Assembly: GCA_026225115.1 (NCBI GenBank)
Contig: JAMFSE010000036.1
Location: forward strand, 1 to 64,000
Direction: 5' to 3'
Origin: Rhodovastum atsumiense
Lineage (GTDB): Bacteria; Pseudomonadota; Alphaproteobacteria; Acetobacterales; Acetobacteraceae
Length of the DNA: 64,000 nt
The position numbers and the translations under genes were made by a program. Positions 45,749 through 55,037 of this stretch are shown piece after piece; the stretch's first letter is position 1, and every line of letters starts with the position of its first letter. Below the pieces are notes generated by a model. The model searched no databases. It had not been told where the DNA came from and saw only the letters and a list, made by a program, of their open reading frames with translations.

Positions 45749-48661
45749 ATGGGTGGACTTGCAAAAACTTTAGAGCGGGCCGAAATCTCCTTCCGCGCGC
45801 TCACGCCCAACGGCGGCCTTGAACGGCTGGTGGTGGCCAGGGCGATTTTGCGCCATGGATTGCCGCGCCGCGCCACCGCCGGTAGCCTCGCCAGACTGCA
45901 ATTGCGAATTTTTGAATCGCTCCGCGATCGGCGTCAGATCCAATATGGCGACTGGCTGCGGCTGTACGCGCCGCAAGACGCGCCTATTGCGGCGAATGAA
46001 GGCCAGATTGCGTCGGCCTGCGCCGTGCTGGTTCCGGCCGGCGCATCCGTGGCGGCGTTGCGCCGCTGCTTGCGGGCACTCGGGCAGCAGGCGTGTCTGC
46101 CACGCAAGGTAATCATTCTGTGCCCAACATGGCTTGGCCGGTTAAAGGCTGCCCTGGCATGCCGTCTCGAACACCGGGCCGTGACGGTGGTCCGCAATAC
46201 CGCCGGTGCCGGGCTGCGGCTGCAAGGCGATGTGCTGTTGATGAAAGGCGCGCCGATCCTGCGGCCGCGCGCACTGGCTCGCCTGACGGCGGAATTGCGG
46301 GCGCATCCCGCAGCCCAGGCGGCTTATGGCGATGAGGACCAGCTGCGCGATTCACGCTTCCGGCGGCCATTCTTCAAGCCGGATTTCTCGCCCGTTCTTG
46401 GCCGGCAGTATGACTACGCAGGGAACGTCATTTTGCTCCGCCGCGGTTTCTTTGAACGGACGGTGCTGCCGGAACTGACCACCGCCGGCCTGCCATCCTG
46501 GATCGGCGATTCGGCGCTGCGGCGCGACGCGATCATTCACTTGCCCGAAATCCTGCATGCCGAACCCTCGGCGCGCCGGCTTTCATATGTTGCGGGACCG
46601 GCATTTGATGCCGCGCTGGCGGCGGGGTGCCGCCGCACGCCGTGCCTGCCCAGGGTCGCCATCATCATCCCGACCAAGGACCGTGCCGAGCTGCTGCGAG
46701 ACTGCGTCGCGAGCATCTTCGAGATGACCGCGTATGATCGCGCAAAGCTCGAACTGGTCATTGTGGATAATGGCTCGAAGGCGGCGGACGCCTGCAGCCT
46801 GCTTGCCGAATTGCAGGACCGGCCGGCGATCACCGTGCTGCGCCGGCCGGGGCGTTTCAATTATTCCTATTTGTGCAACCAGGGTGCGGCGGCGGCGGCG
46901 GCGGATGTTCTGGTGTTCCTGAACAATGACACGCTGATCCGCGACCCGGACTGGATCGCGAAGCTGGCGGGCGCCGTCGCACTGCCTGGTACCGGCGTGG
47001 TCGGGTGCAAGCTGCTCTATGCCGACGGCCTGGTGCAGCATGCCGGCGTCATCCTTGGGATCCAGGGGCTGGCCGGTCATGTCGGCGTCGGCGCTGCCGA
47101 GGATGACGGGGTTTACTTCGATCTCGCAAACCATACGCGTGAGGTCTCGGCCGTTACCGGGGCGCTGGTGGCGATAGACAGCGTGCTGTTCGAACGCGCC
47201 GGCGGGTATGATGAAAGGCTAGCCGTGGCGTTCAGCGACACCGCTTTGTGTCTCGCCTGCAATCACCTCGGCCATCAGACGCTATGCCTGCAATCCGCGC
47301 TCGCCTTTCACCTGGAAGGCGCTTCCCGCGGACGCGACGATGCGGATCCGGCCAAGCGCCTGCGGCTGTTGCAGGAGTGCCAGCAAATCCTCTCGATATG
47401 GTCCGGCTTCAAGTCTGATCCGTTCTACAATTCCAACCTCAGCCTGCTGAAACCTTACGAACTGGCGCATCCGCCGCGGAATTTCCTGCCGGCGGAAGGC
47501 GGCGACAGGGCGCCGCATGTTCTGATGCTGAGCTGGACATTTCAATTCGGGTCAGGAATTGCCGTTGTCGTTGATATTCTGGCGCGCGCCTTGCAGGCGA
47601 AAGGGGCCAGGGTCTCGATTGCGGCACCCGCAAATGCGGGGGACCTGGCATGGCCCGCCGGGGAGCGCCATGACGTGAGCACGGTGGACGCGGCGGTGGC
47701 GCTGGCGGCGAAGATCGGCGCCGATGTGGTCATGGTGCATACGCCGCCATTTTATGCGGTGTTTCGTTACCTGCCGGCGCATATCGCCGGCATTGCCTAT
47801 GATCATGGTGAACCGCCCCCGGAACTGTTCCCGGATGCGGTGGAACGCCGCCTGGTGAACGGCGATAAATACGCCGCCATGCGGCATGCGGATCGCGTGC
47901 TGGCGATTTCGGACGCGGTCCGCGACGGCAGCCCGTTTTTCGATTGCGGCCTGCTGCCGCTAGGCAACACGCATCTGGCGCGCTGGAACGAGGGGTCGCC
48001 GGGGCTGCGCCTCAAGGCGCGCGCTTTGCGTGGCTGGCACGGTCAGCTGGTCATCCTGAATGTCTGCAGGTTCTTTGAGGCCGAGCGATATTACAAGGGG
48101 ATCGATTTCTATATGAACCTGCGGCGGGCCGTGGAATTATTGCATCCCGAGGTGGCGGCGCTGACGCGATTCGTGCTGACGGGACGCGGCGCGTCACAGG
48201 ATGCGGCCTATGCCTCCGCCGGCGGGATCGACGTCATCCTCAGCCCATCCGACGACGCCCTCGCAGGGCTCTACCACGCCGCCGACAGATATATGAATTT
48301 CAGCCGCTGGGAGGGGTACAATCTCGGCATTGGCCAGGCGCTTGCAATGGGCCTGCCGGTTTTGGCTTCGGACATTCCGGCGCACCGCGCCTTCGGGATT
48401 CCCGTTGCACGATCGCTGCAGGACGCCGTCGAAGCGGTGGTGCAGGCCTTTTATCATCCGCAACGCTCGGAGGGGATGGAGCATCGGCAACCCGCGCTGC
48501 AGGAATGGGGGCCAAGCGCCGAGCGGCTTTGGGTGGAGATCGAACAGCTGCGCCTGCGCGACCCGGGATCCGGCCCTGGGTTTTTGGCGGGCGCCACCGC
48601 AGCGGCCGGTCCGATCCCGCTGCGTGCGCAAGCCCCGCTGGACGCAGCCGGGGCGCCGTGA
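45749..48661 (+). CDS. Large glycosyltransferase with GT2 and GT4 domains
   Basis: The 970-residue protein has three regions. About 90-290 is a GT2-like domain with weak signatures (YGDEDQLRDSRFRRPFFKPD, typical of long O-antigen transferases). About 300-560 is a full GT2 domain (VAIIIPTKDRAELLRDCVAS, LVIVDNGSK, LVFLNNDTLIRDPDW as the metal-binding NDT segment). About 590-940 is a GT4-type domain (SWTFQFGSGIAVVVDILARA, FVLTGRG, FSRWEGYNLGIGQALAMGLPVLASD). Such proteins build O-antigen or exopolysaccharide chains on the cytosolic membrane face. It overlaps the following membrane protein gene by 4 bp (GTGA). Confidence 0.88.
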   Translation: MGGLAKTLERAEISFRALTPNGGLERLVVARAILRHGLPRRATAGSLARLQLRIFESLRDRRQIQYGDWLRLYAPQDAPIAANEGQIASACAVLVPAGASVAALRRCLRALGQQACLPRKVIILCPTWLGRLKAALACRLEHRAVTVVRNTAGAGLRLQGDVLLMKGAPILRPRALARLTAELRAHPAAQAAYGDEDQLRDSRFRRPFFKPDFSPVLGRQYDYAGNVILLRRGFFERTVLPELTTAGLPSWIGDSALRRDAIIHLPEILHAEPSARRLSYVAGPAFDAALAAGCRRTPCLPRVAIIIPTKDRAELLRDCVASIFEMTAYDRAKLELVIVDNGSKAADACSLLAELQDRPAITVLRRPGRFNYSYLCNQGAAAAAADVLVFLNNDTLIRDPDWIAKLAGAVALPGTGVVGCKLLYADGLVQHAGVILGIQGLAGHVGVGAAEDDGVYFDLANHTREVSAVTGALVAIDSVLFERAGGYDERLAVAFSDTALCLACNHLGHQTLCLQSALAFHLEGASRGRDDADPAKRLRLLQECQQILSIWSGFKSDPFYNSNLSLLKPYELAHPPRNFLPAEGGDRAPHVLMLSWTFQFGSGIAVVVDILARALQAKGARVSIAAPANAGDLAWPAGERHDVSTVDAAVALAAKIGADVVMVHTPPFYAVFRYLPAHIAGIAYDHGEPPPELFPDAVERRLVNGDKYAAMRHADRVLAISDAVRDGSPFFDCGLLPLGNTHLARWNEGSPGLRLKARALRGWHGQLVILNVCRFFEAERYYKGIDFYMNLRRAVELLHPEVAALTRFVLTGRGASQDAAYASAGGIDVILSPSDDALAGLYHAADRYMNFSRWEGYNLGIGQALAMGLPVLASDIPAHRAFGIPVARSLQDAVEAVVQAFYHPQRSEGMEHRQPALQEWGPSAERLWVEIEQLRLRDPGSGPGFLAGATAAAGPIPLRAQAPLDAAGAP

Positions 48662-50508
48662 GGCTTGGCCACCGGCGCTTCGACTGGCTGCTCCCCTGGG
48701 TCATCTGCCTGATCGGAATTCTGATTTATCATCGCTATACGATTCTGAGCGGCTTTGACCTGGTGCAGGCGGATTTTGGCGACAGCCGGTTCATCGCATT
48801 CCTGCTCGAGCATTGGAACGATGTGGTTCAGGGCCGCGCCCGCTGGCAGTCGCCGCTGATCTTCTATCCGGTGCAGGGAACGCTGGCATATTCGGACATG
48901 CTGCTGGGAATGGGGTTGCCGCATGCGGTGCTGCGCCGCGCTGGCCTTGGCGTTTTCACGGCGATGAATGTGCAATTGATTTTGCTGACCGGGCTCGCCT
49001 TTGCGTCCTGCCATGCTTTCCTGCGGCGCGGGTTTCAGCTGAGCCTGCCTGCTTGTTGCGCGGGCGCCTATTTCTTCGCATTCGGCTGGCCGCGGTTTGC
49101 GGAACTGGTCCATGTGCAATTGCAGTTCACCGCGCCGCTGCCGCTGATGGCGCTGTTTGCATTGCAGTTTCTTCGCGACGGGCTGACGCTTTCGCGTCTG
49201 CATTGCTTTTTGATCCTGTCCGGGCTGGCGGGGCTGGAGGCGTTGCTCTTCATAACTACGTCGTATTACGCGCTGTTTTTCGGCCTGGGTCTCGGGGTCG
49301 CCATTTTGCTGTGCCTGATGGCACCGGGTCCGCGGTTGCAAATGGCGGCGGTGCTGCGCCGTCATGTCCTGCCGCTGGCCGGCGCGACCTTGCTGCTGGT
49401 TGTTCTGCTGATTCCGGTGGCGCAGCTTTATTTGCCCGTGATGCATGCGAGCGGCGGCCGGCAATGGCGCGAGGTCAACCCGTTCCTGCCGCATCCCACC
49501 GACCTGTTCTGGATGGGCACCGAGAACTACGCCTGGGGTTGGCTGTTCAGCCGGTTTCCGGCGCGCGCGCTGGCGAACTGGCCCGGACTGCGCCTGGGAA
49601 CCGGGCTTGCCGTGTCGGTGTTTTGGATCGCGGCCATTGGCTGGGCAACATGCCTGGCATGGGACTCACGCGGCGGGCGCGGCGCCGGCCGCCGCGGCGC
49701 CGTTCCGGCAACCACCGGGGCGGCGGCGATTTTCATTTTATCGGGCGCCATTCTGCAATTTTTGATGCTGAAATTGCCGCTGCATCTGACGTTGTGGCGC
49801 ATTATTTTCGAGGTGTTGCCCGGTTTCGGCGGCATACGGGCGGTGTCAAGGCTGCAGCTGGTGGTCATGTTGCCGATGGCGCTGGCAATCGCGCTCGGCA
49901 CTGAATGGCTCTGGGATGAGGGCAGGCATCGCCTTTGGCTGCGGCCGGCACTCGCGGCCGTGCTGCTGTTTGGCGCCGCCGAGCAGACCGGTGCGGTCTA
50001 TCTTTATTCCGGGCGGCAGGCAGAGGCGCTGGCATGGCGCGTCGCCAATGCTGTCCCTAGCGGCTGCCGTGCCTTCTATGTCGTGGCTCCGGCCGAGGTG
50101 ATCCCTGCCGCGCCGCCCATCGTCAGCGAGAAAAACTTTGATGCGCGGGCTTACTTGCAGGCAAATCCGGATGTGGCGCGGGCCTGGCACGGAACCGCGT
50201 GGCAGCATTATGTGCTGTTCGGCCGCGCCGAGCATCGTTACCTCGATCCGGCAGCCGCTCAGCGGTATGACGCATTGCATTTTTTCTATGCCTATACGGT
50301 GCCGCTGGCGGCGGAGCTGATCGGCAAGCCTGCCGTAAATGGGTTGAGCGGTTGGGAGCCGCCCGGCTATGATCTGGGCGATTCTCTGGCGCCTGACGCA
50401 TCCACCCGGCTGCATCGCTGGCTCGCGCGATACGGATTATCTGTCGGCAGCGTGTGCAACCTGGCCATCCCGCTCACGCGCTCGGACCTGCCGGAACGCG
50501 GCAGGTGA
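48658..50508 (+). CDS. Polytopic membrane protein, possibly a GT-C type glycosyltransferase
   Basis: The 616-residue protein starts at a GTG overlapping the upstream stop. It has about 10-11 hydrophobic helices between residues 8 and 440 (first WLLPWVICLIGILIYHRYTI). The DFGDSRF motif in the first outer loop, with acidic residues, is what one sees in lipid-linked sugar transferases of the GT-C type. After the last helix a soluble tail includes FDARAYLQANPDVARAWHG, a short module found repeatedly in polysaccharide enzymes (F-D-x-x-x-Y-L-x-x-N-P-D-V). Function is inferred from the neighbouring glycosyltransferase; no exact family was recognised. Confidence 0.72.
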   Translation: MRLGHRRFDWLLPWVICLIGILIYHRYTILSGFDLVQADFGDSRFIAFLLEHWNDVVQGRARWQSPLIFYPVQGTLAYSDMLLGMGLPHAVLRRAGLGVFTAMNVQLILLTGLAFASCHAFLRRGFQLSLPACCAGAYFFAFGWPRFAELVHVQLQFTAPLPLMALFALQFLRDGLTLSRLHCFLILSGLAGLEALLFITTSYYALFFGLGLGVAILLCLMAPGPRLQMAAVLRRHVLPLAGATLLLVVLLIPVAQLYLPVMHASGGRQWREVNPFLPHPTDLFWMGTENYAWGWLFSRFPARALANWPGLRLGTGLAVSVFWIAAIGWATCLAWDSRGGRGAGRRGAVPATTGAAAIFILSGAILQFLMLKLPLHLTLWRIIFEVLPGFGGIRAVSRLQLVVMLPMALAIALGTEWLWDEGRHRLWLRPALAAVLLFGAAEQTGAVYLYSGRQAEALAWRVANAVPSGCRAFYVVAPAEVIPAAPPIVSEKNFDARAYLQANPDVARAWHGTAWQHYVLFGRAEHRYLDPAAAQRYDALHFFYAYTVPLAAELIGKPAVNGLSGWEPPGYDLGDSLAPDASTRLHRWLARYGLSVGSVCNLAIPLTRSDLPERGR

Positions 50509-50515
50509 ATTATGG

Positions 50516-51898
50516 CTAAATCGGCATGCCACCGGCTAGACCGATGATCACTTTCACGCCCGGCGCATTATCCTTGATGACGATATCGCCTGAATGCAGT
50601 GCGGCAATGGCGCGCGCCAGCGGAAGACCAAGCCCGTATCCTGGCCGTTGCCGCGAAGCATCGAGCCGGACGAAACGCTGCAGGACGCGCGTGCTCTCTT
50701 CGCTTAGAATTCCGCTCCCATTGTCGGTTATTGTAACGAAAATCTTTTGACCGAGCGCTTGCGCGCTAATCGACGCGGCGGATGCGTCTGCGGCATGGAG
50801 AAAGATATTATCCAGTACATTGGTAAAGAGCTGCGCCAGCAGCTCCTGATCGCCACGCATCGCGAGATCGGGTGCGATGTGGGTTTCGATGGAAATGCCC
50901 GCGGAAGTGAATGACGGTTCATAGCTTTCGGCCAGCATCGTCAACATCGGGGAGAGCGCAATTTCGGTGAAATGCGAGCGCCGCGACCCCGCTTCCACCT
51001 CGGCGATGCGCAGCATGGCGGCAAAAATATCGAGCGCCTGGTCCGTCTGCGCCAGTGCTTCGGCGAAAACCTCCTGTAATGCCGGCGCCTGGTATTTTGC
51101 GCGCGATCGTTCGAGATGCTCGCGAAGCCGCGCCAAAGGCGATCGCAGGTCATGCGAAATATCGGCCGTGACCTGCCGCAAATTATCCATCAATTCCTGC
51201 AGCCGCTGCAGCATCGCGTTCATGCCCGCCGCCAGGCGATCGAACTCATCTGCCGCCGGTGTCACCTCGATGCGGCGCGCCAGATCGCCATGCATGATGT
51301 CGCGCAGCGTGGTGGCAAAGCCATCGACGCGGCGCTGGGCCGCGCGGGCCGCAAGGAAGCCGTTGAGCAGGCCGAGCGCCATGATGATGCTGAACACGGC
51401 CAGAAACGATCGTGCGATCACCTTGTTCAGACTGAGCAAGGCGGTTGCATCGGCGGCGATAATCAAGGTCTCGCCATCCGCAAAATGATGCGCAATGCCG
51501 CGAACGGCCTGCACCCGGGGCGGCAGCGCAAGGCGAGCGCGCACCCGGAAGGTTTGCAGGCCATTCCAGCGCGCGGCCAATGCCGGGCCGGGCCGGAAAT
51601 TACCCGCCTCCCACTGTCCGTCTTTGCCGATATCGGCAAAGAACAGGCCGCCGCCTTCCGCCAAAGTCGCATTCACATTCTGCGGTACGGGTAACTGATT
51701 GCGCTGAATATCCCCCAGAATATCGCGGAGCGCCGCGGTGACCGCGTCGTTAAGCTGTCCGCGCCACGCGGTCTCGGCGGCATGATGAATGATTGCAAAA
51801 ACCAGGATCGCGCCGGCAAGCGACAGCGCCAGGCTACGCAGCGCCAGCCGGAAACCCGAATTTTTCAGCAGCAGCCGGGACGGCGCGTCAGGCCACAT
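50516..51898 (-). CDS. Sensor histidine kinase of the efflux-linked two-component system
   Basis: The 460-residue membrane kinase has TM1 (about 20-40), a periplasmic sensor loop (about 42-160, no recognised domain), TM2 (about 163-185), a HAMP domain (about 186-240), a HisKA domain with His249 in TADISHDLRSPLARL and an ATPase domain (NVLDNIFLHAADAS, TDNGSGI, GYGLGLPLARAI). It would phosphorylate the OmpR-type regulator encoded just upstream, whose gene overlaps it by 11 bp. The pair is divergent from the TolC/RND operon and probably controls it in response to an envelope or toxic signal. Confidence 0.9.
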   Translation of the reverse strand: MWPDAPSRLLLKNSGFRLALRSLALSLAGAILVFAIIHHAAETAWRGQLNDAVTAALRDILGDIQRNQLPVPQNVNATLAEGGGLFFADIGKDGQWEAGNFRPGPALAARWNGLQTFRVRARLALPPRVQAVRGIAHHFADGETLIIAADATALLSLNKVIARSFLAVFSIIMALGLLNGFLAARAAQRRVDGFATTLRDIMHGDLARRIEVTPAADEFDRLAAGMNAMLQRLQELMDNLRQVTADISHDLRSPLARLREHLERSRAKYQAPALQEVFAEALAQTDQALDIFAAMLRIAEVEAGSRRSHFTEIALSPMLTMLAESYEPSFTSAGISIETHIAPDLAMRGDQELLAQLFTNVLDNIFLHAADASAASISAQALGQKIFVTITDNGSGILSEESTRVLQRFVRLDASRQRPGYGLGLPLARAIAALHSGDIVIKDNAPGVKVIIGLAGGMPI

Positions 51899-52562
51899 CG
51901 ATCTTATATCCGGCGCCGCGATAGGTATGGATCAAAGCCGGAGAGAAGCCGCTGTCGATCTTGCCGCGCAGCCGGCTGATATGCGCCTCGACGATGCTGG
52001 TTTGCGGAACGAAATGAAATCCCCAGACATCCTCCAGCAGCATCGTGCGCGTCACGACCTGGCCGGGACTGCGCATCAGATACTCCAGCACATCGTATTC
52101 GCGTGGTTTCAGCAGGATTTTTTGCCCGGCCCGGCGCACGATACGCGTGCTCCGGTCGAGTTCGAGATCGGCGATCTGCTGCACGATCGGCTTTTGCGGC
52201 GTGGGGTTGCGCCTTGCCAAAGCCGCGAGCCGTGCCGAGAGCTCGGCCATGGCGAAGGGTTTGACCAAATAGTCATCGCCGCCGGCGCGCAGGCCGGTCA
52301 GCCGGTCATCCAGCCCGCCCAAAGCGGTGAGGAACAACGCCGGCGTGTGGATGCCGGCGCCGCGCAAGGTCTGCAGGACGGAGATGCCGTCCAGCCCCGG
52401 CAGCATCCGGTCGATAATCAGCACATCGAAGCTGCCCGCGGCCGCGGTGATCAGGCCGGTGCGCCCATCGGCAGTCACTTCCACCTGATGCCCTTCCGGC
52501 GCCAGCCCTTCGCATAAATTGGCGGCAGCCTTGGCGTCATCCTCGATCAGTAGAATCCTCAT
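51888..52562 (-). CDS. OmpR-family response regulator
   Basis: The 224-residue protein has a receiver (LLIEDDAKAAANL, phospho-Asp51 in DVLIIDRMLPGLDG, LFLTALGGLDDRL, LVKPFAMAEL). A winged-helix DNA-binding domain at about 130-222 follows (LLKPREYDVLEYLMRSPGQV, TSIVEAHISRLRGKID, TYRGAGYKI). It belongs to the CopR/QseB-like subgroup by length and spacing. It is transcribed first, followed by the sensor kinase, and diverges from the efflux operon with about 107 bp between the starts. Confidence 0.93.
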   Translation of the reverse strand: MRILLIEDDAKAAANLCEGLAPEGHQVEVTADGRTGLITAAAGSFDVLIIDRMLPGLDGISVLQTLRGAGIHTPALFLTALGGLDDRLTGLRAGGDDYLVKPFAMAELSARLAALARRNPTPQKPIVQQIADLELDRSTRIVRRAGQKILLKPREYDVLEYLMRSPGQVVTRTMLLEDVWGFHFVPQTSIVEAHISRLRGKIDSGFSPALIHTYRGAGYKIDVA

Positions 52563-52669
52563 GGGTCCGGGTTAGCAGAAGCGCGATGACGCCGCACACC
52601 GAAAGATTAAAATCCGACAAGCTTGCCGCAACGCCTTGGGCAGCCAGGCGCAGGCAGTTTCCTCCGCAG

Positions 52670-53992
52670 ATGCGATTTTTAGCCTTCACGTTCATTGCCG
52701 CGCTGCTGACCGGCTGCGCCGCCTACCACGCTGCGCCACTCCCTGTGGCACCCGGTCTGGCGAGCGATCCGGGCTTGTTGGCGCAGCAATTGCCGGACGG
52801 GGCGCGGATCGATACCGCAGCACCGCTGTCCCTGCGGACGATCGCAGCGCTGGCGGTGCTGAACAACCCCGATCTTATGGCGGCGCGCGCCCAGCACGAT
52901 GTTTCCGCCGCCGAATTAATGGCGGCCGGCGCGCTGCCCGACCCCTCGATTTCCGGCGGCTTCGCGGCCTTGCTGGGCGGCCCAGGCACTATGTCCGCCA
53001 TCTCGGGCGCGTTGACGCAGGATATTGGCGCGTTGATTACCTACAGGGCCGACAAACAGGCGGCCTCGGCCGGGCTGAAGCAAGTGGATGCCGGCATCCT
53101 CTGGCAGGAATGGCAGACCGCCGCCCAGGCCGAGCAGCTCGCCGTGGCCCTCTGCGCCGACCAGGACATATTGCGGAGCCTGCGGCAGGATACGGCGTTG
53201 CTGTCTGGCATCGACCAGGCCACGCAATCCGAGATCAGCCATAATAATCTGACGCTGAACGACGGCGCCGCAAGCATGGCGGCACTTGCCGTGACGCAAA
53301 CGGCGCTGGCATCGGCAGCGCAGGCCGCCCAGCATGACGAGGCCGCTTTGGACGCGCTGCTCGGCCTGCAACCCGGCATCGCGATTGCCGTAGTGACACC
53401 GGTGCTGCCGGCGCAGCCGCCTGGTAATGTGACGCTGGCTTTGGCCTCATTGCCGGAGCGCCGGCCCGACCTGATTGCGCTGCGCTACGGCTACGAACAG
53501 GCGGATGCCAAATTGCGCGCCGCCATTCTCACCCAGTTTCTGCCCTTGAGCCTGGGCGCCGCCGGCGGCCGCGATACCACCGGCGTCATCTCCGCCGGGC
53601 CGCAGGTCACCCTGACCTTGCCGTTATTCAACCGCAACCGCGGCGCCATCAAAACGGCGGAGGCGACGCGCGCCGTGCTGGCAGCGCAGTACCAGGCGGC
53701 GCTCGATACCGCGGCGGGCGGCGCGCAGGCGCTGGCTTTGAGCATCGCGCTGCTGCAATCGCAGACCGCGGCGGCGCAGGCCGGCGCTGAGCGGGCGGCA
53801 ACCATGGCGGCGGCGGCGCGTACCGCGTTCGCGCAGGGGCAGATCGACGCGACCGCCTTATCGAACCTGCAAACCGCCGCGGGCGACCGGGAGCGCAATT
53901 TCGTCAGCCTGCGCAGCCAGCTGCAGAGCGCGGAAATCTCACTTGTCATCTTGCTCGGCCTCGGGCTGCCGCCGCTGCGAGGAGTATCATGA
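52670..53992 (+). CDS. TolC-family outer membrane efflux lipoprotein
   Basis: The 440-residue protein has a lipoprotein signal peptide (MRFLAFTFIAALLTGCAAYH, lipobox Cys16), then two OEP repeats rich in Ala and Gln with helical barrel pattern, for example FGGA-like and LPERRPDLIALRYGYEQADAKLRAAI. It forms the outer channel of a tripartite pump. The ATG at 52670 gives the signal peptide directly; an ATG at 52586 would put 28 residues before it. The next gene overlaps by 4 bp (ATGA), confirming an operon. Confidence 0.88.
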   Translation: MRFLAFTFIAALLTGCAAYHAAPLPVAPGLASDPGLLAQQLPDGARIDTAAPLSLRTIAALAVLNNPDLMAARAQHDVSAAELMAAGALPDPSISGGFAALLGGPGTMSAISGALTQDIGALITYRADKQAASAGLKQVDAGILWQEWQTAAQAEQLAVALCADQDILRSLRQDTALLSGIDQATQSEISHNNLTLNDGAASMAALAVTQTALASAAQAAQHDEAALDALLGLQPGIAIAVVTPVLPAQPPGNVTLALASLPERRPDLIALRYGYEQADAKLRAAILTQFLPLSLGAAGGRDTTGVISAGPQVTLTLPLFNRNRGAIKTAEATRAVLAAQYQAALDTAAGGAQALALSIALLQSQTAAAQAGAERAATMAAAARTAFAQGQIDATALSNLQTAAGDRERNFVSLRSQLQSAEISLVILLGLGLPPLRGVS

Positions 53993-55035
53993 AAACGCGC
54001 TATCTGATTTTTGGCATGGCTGCGCTGGCGATTTGCGCCGCGCTGTATTTCTGGAGCCGGCCGTCCGCGCCCGCCGCCGCGGCGCCGGCGCCGAGCGCCA
54101 CGGTTCGTGCCGTGACGCTGACGCGCCAGACGGTGCCGATGCAGATCGAGGCTGCTGGCAATATCGTCGCCGGCGTGGCGCAAACCGATATCACCCTGGC
54201 GGCGCCCGGCATCGTCGCCGGGTTCAGCGTGCAGCCGGGTCAGGCCGTGACCAAAGGCCAGACGCTGGCGGAAATTCTGCCCGACCCGCAATCGATCGCC
54301 ACGCTGCATAAGGCGCAGTCGGCCGTCGAGGCCGCAGCCGCCGCGCGCAATCATGTTGCCGCCTTGCTGTCGGAGCATCTGGCGACGCAAGCGGATCTTG
54401 CCGGCGCCACCCAGACATTGCAAAGCGCCGAGGCAGATGTCGCGGCATTGCGCGCCGCCGGAACGGGACAGAAACTGCGCATTCAGGCGCCGTTCGACGG
54501 CACGGTTGTTGCCATTCCCACAGCAGCCGGCAGCATGCTGCAAGCCGGCACGGCGTTGCTGCAGCTGGCCGCCGCTGGAGCGTTGCGCATTCGCGCCGGC
54601 TTCACGGAGGCTGATGCGCTGCACATCCAGCCGGGCAATCCCGCAACGGTGACGTTGCTCAATGCCGGGACCACGCTCACCGCAACGGTCGCGCAGCGCA
54701 GCGCCATGCTGGACGCTACCGGCCTGATCGATGTCACGCTGCTCCCGCAAGGGCCGGTGCTGCTGGGCGAACCGGTGGATGTAAAAATCAATTCAGGCAG
54801 CGTCACCGGCGACGTCGTGCCGCGCGATGCGGTGCTGAGCGATGACCAGGGCGACTACGTCTTCCTTCTGGATGGCAAGAACATCGCGCATCGCAAAAAC
54901 GTCCAGGTGCTGGAATCGGTGGACGAAAGCATCGTGCTGGCGCCGGGTCTCGACCCCGCCATGCGCCTCGCGACAACGGGCGCCTACCAGCTCTCCGACG
55001 GCATGACGGCAACCTTGCAAACTGCCGCCCCTTGA
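53989..55035 (+). CDS. RND efflux periplasmic adaptor (MFP) subunit
   Basis: The 348-residue protein has an N-terminal membrane anchor (LIFGMAALAICAALYFWS), a lipoyl-like hairpin (GIVAGFSVQPGQAVTKGQTLAEI), a short helical hairpin and a beta-barrel domain (RIQAPFDGTVVAIPTAAGSML with KLRIQAPF and GTVV, the classic second lipoyl half). It bridges the inner-membrane pump and the TolC channel. GGAG lies directly before the ATG that overlaps the TolC stop. The stop overlaps the permease gene region, so the three genes are tightly linked. Confidence 0.9.
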   Translation: MKTRYLIFGMAALAICAALYFWSRPSAPAAAAPAPSATVRAVTLTRQTVPMQIEAAGNIVAGVAQTDITLAAPGIVAGFSVQPGQAVTKGQTLAEILPDPQSIATLHKAQSAVEAAAAARNHVAALLSEHLATQADLAGATQTLQSAEADVAALRAAGTGQKLRIQAPFDGTVVAIPTAAGSMLQAGTALLQLAAAGALRIRAGFTEADALHIQPGNPATVTLLNAGTTLTATVAQRSAMLDATGLIDVTLLPQGPVLLGEPVDVKINSGSVTGDVVPRDAVLSDDQGDYVFLLDGKNIAHRKNVQVLESVDESIVLAPGLDPAMRLATTGAYQLSDGMTATLQTAAP

Positions 55036-55037
55036 AC

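Noticed and set aside
48505-48657. Upstream extension of the membrane protein gene
   Set aside because: The added residues are Arg/Gly/Ala-rich and lie inside the glycosyltransferase gene. The GTG at 48658 overlaps its stop in the usual GTGA form.
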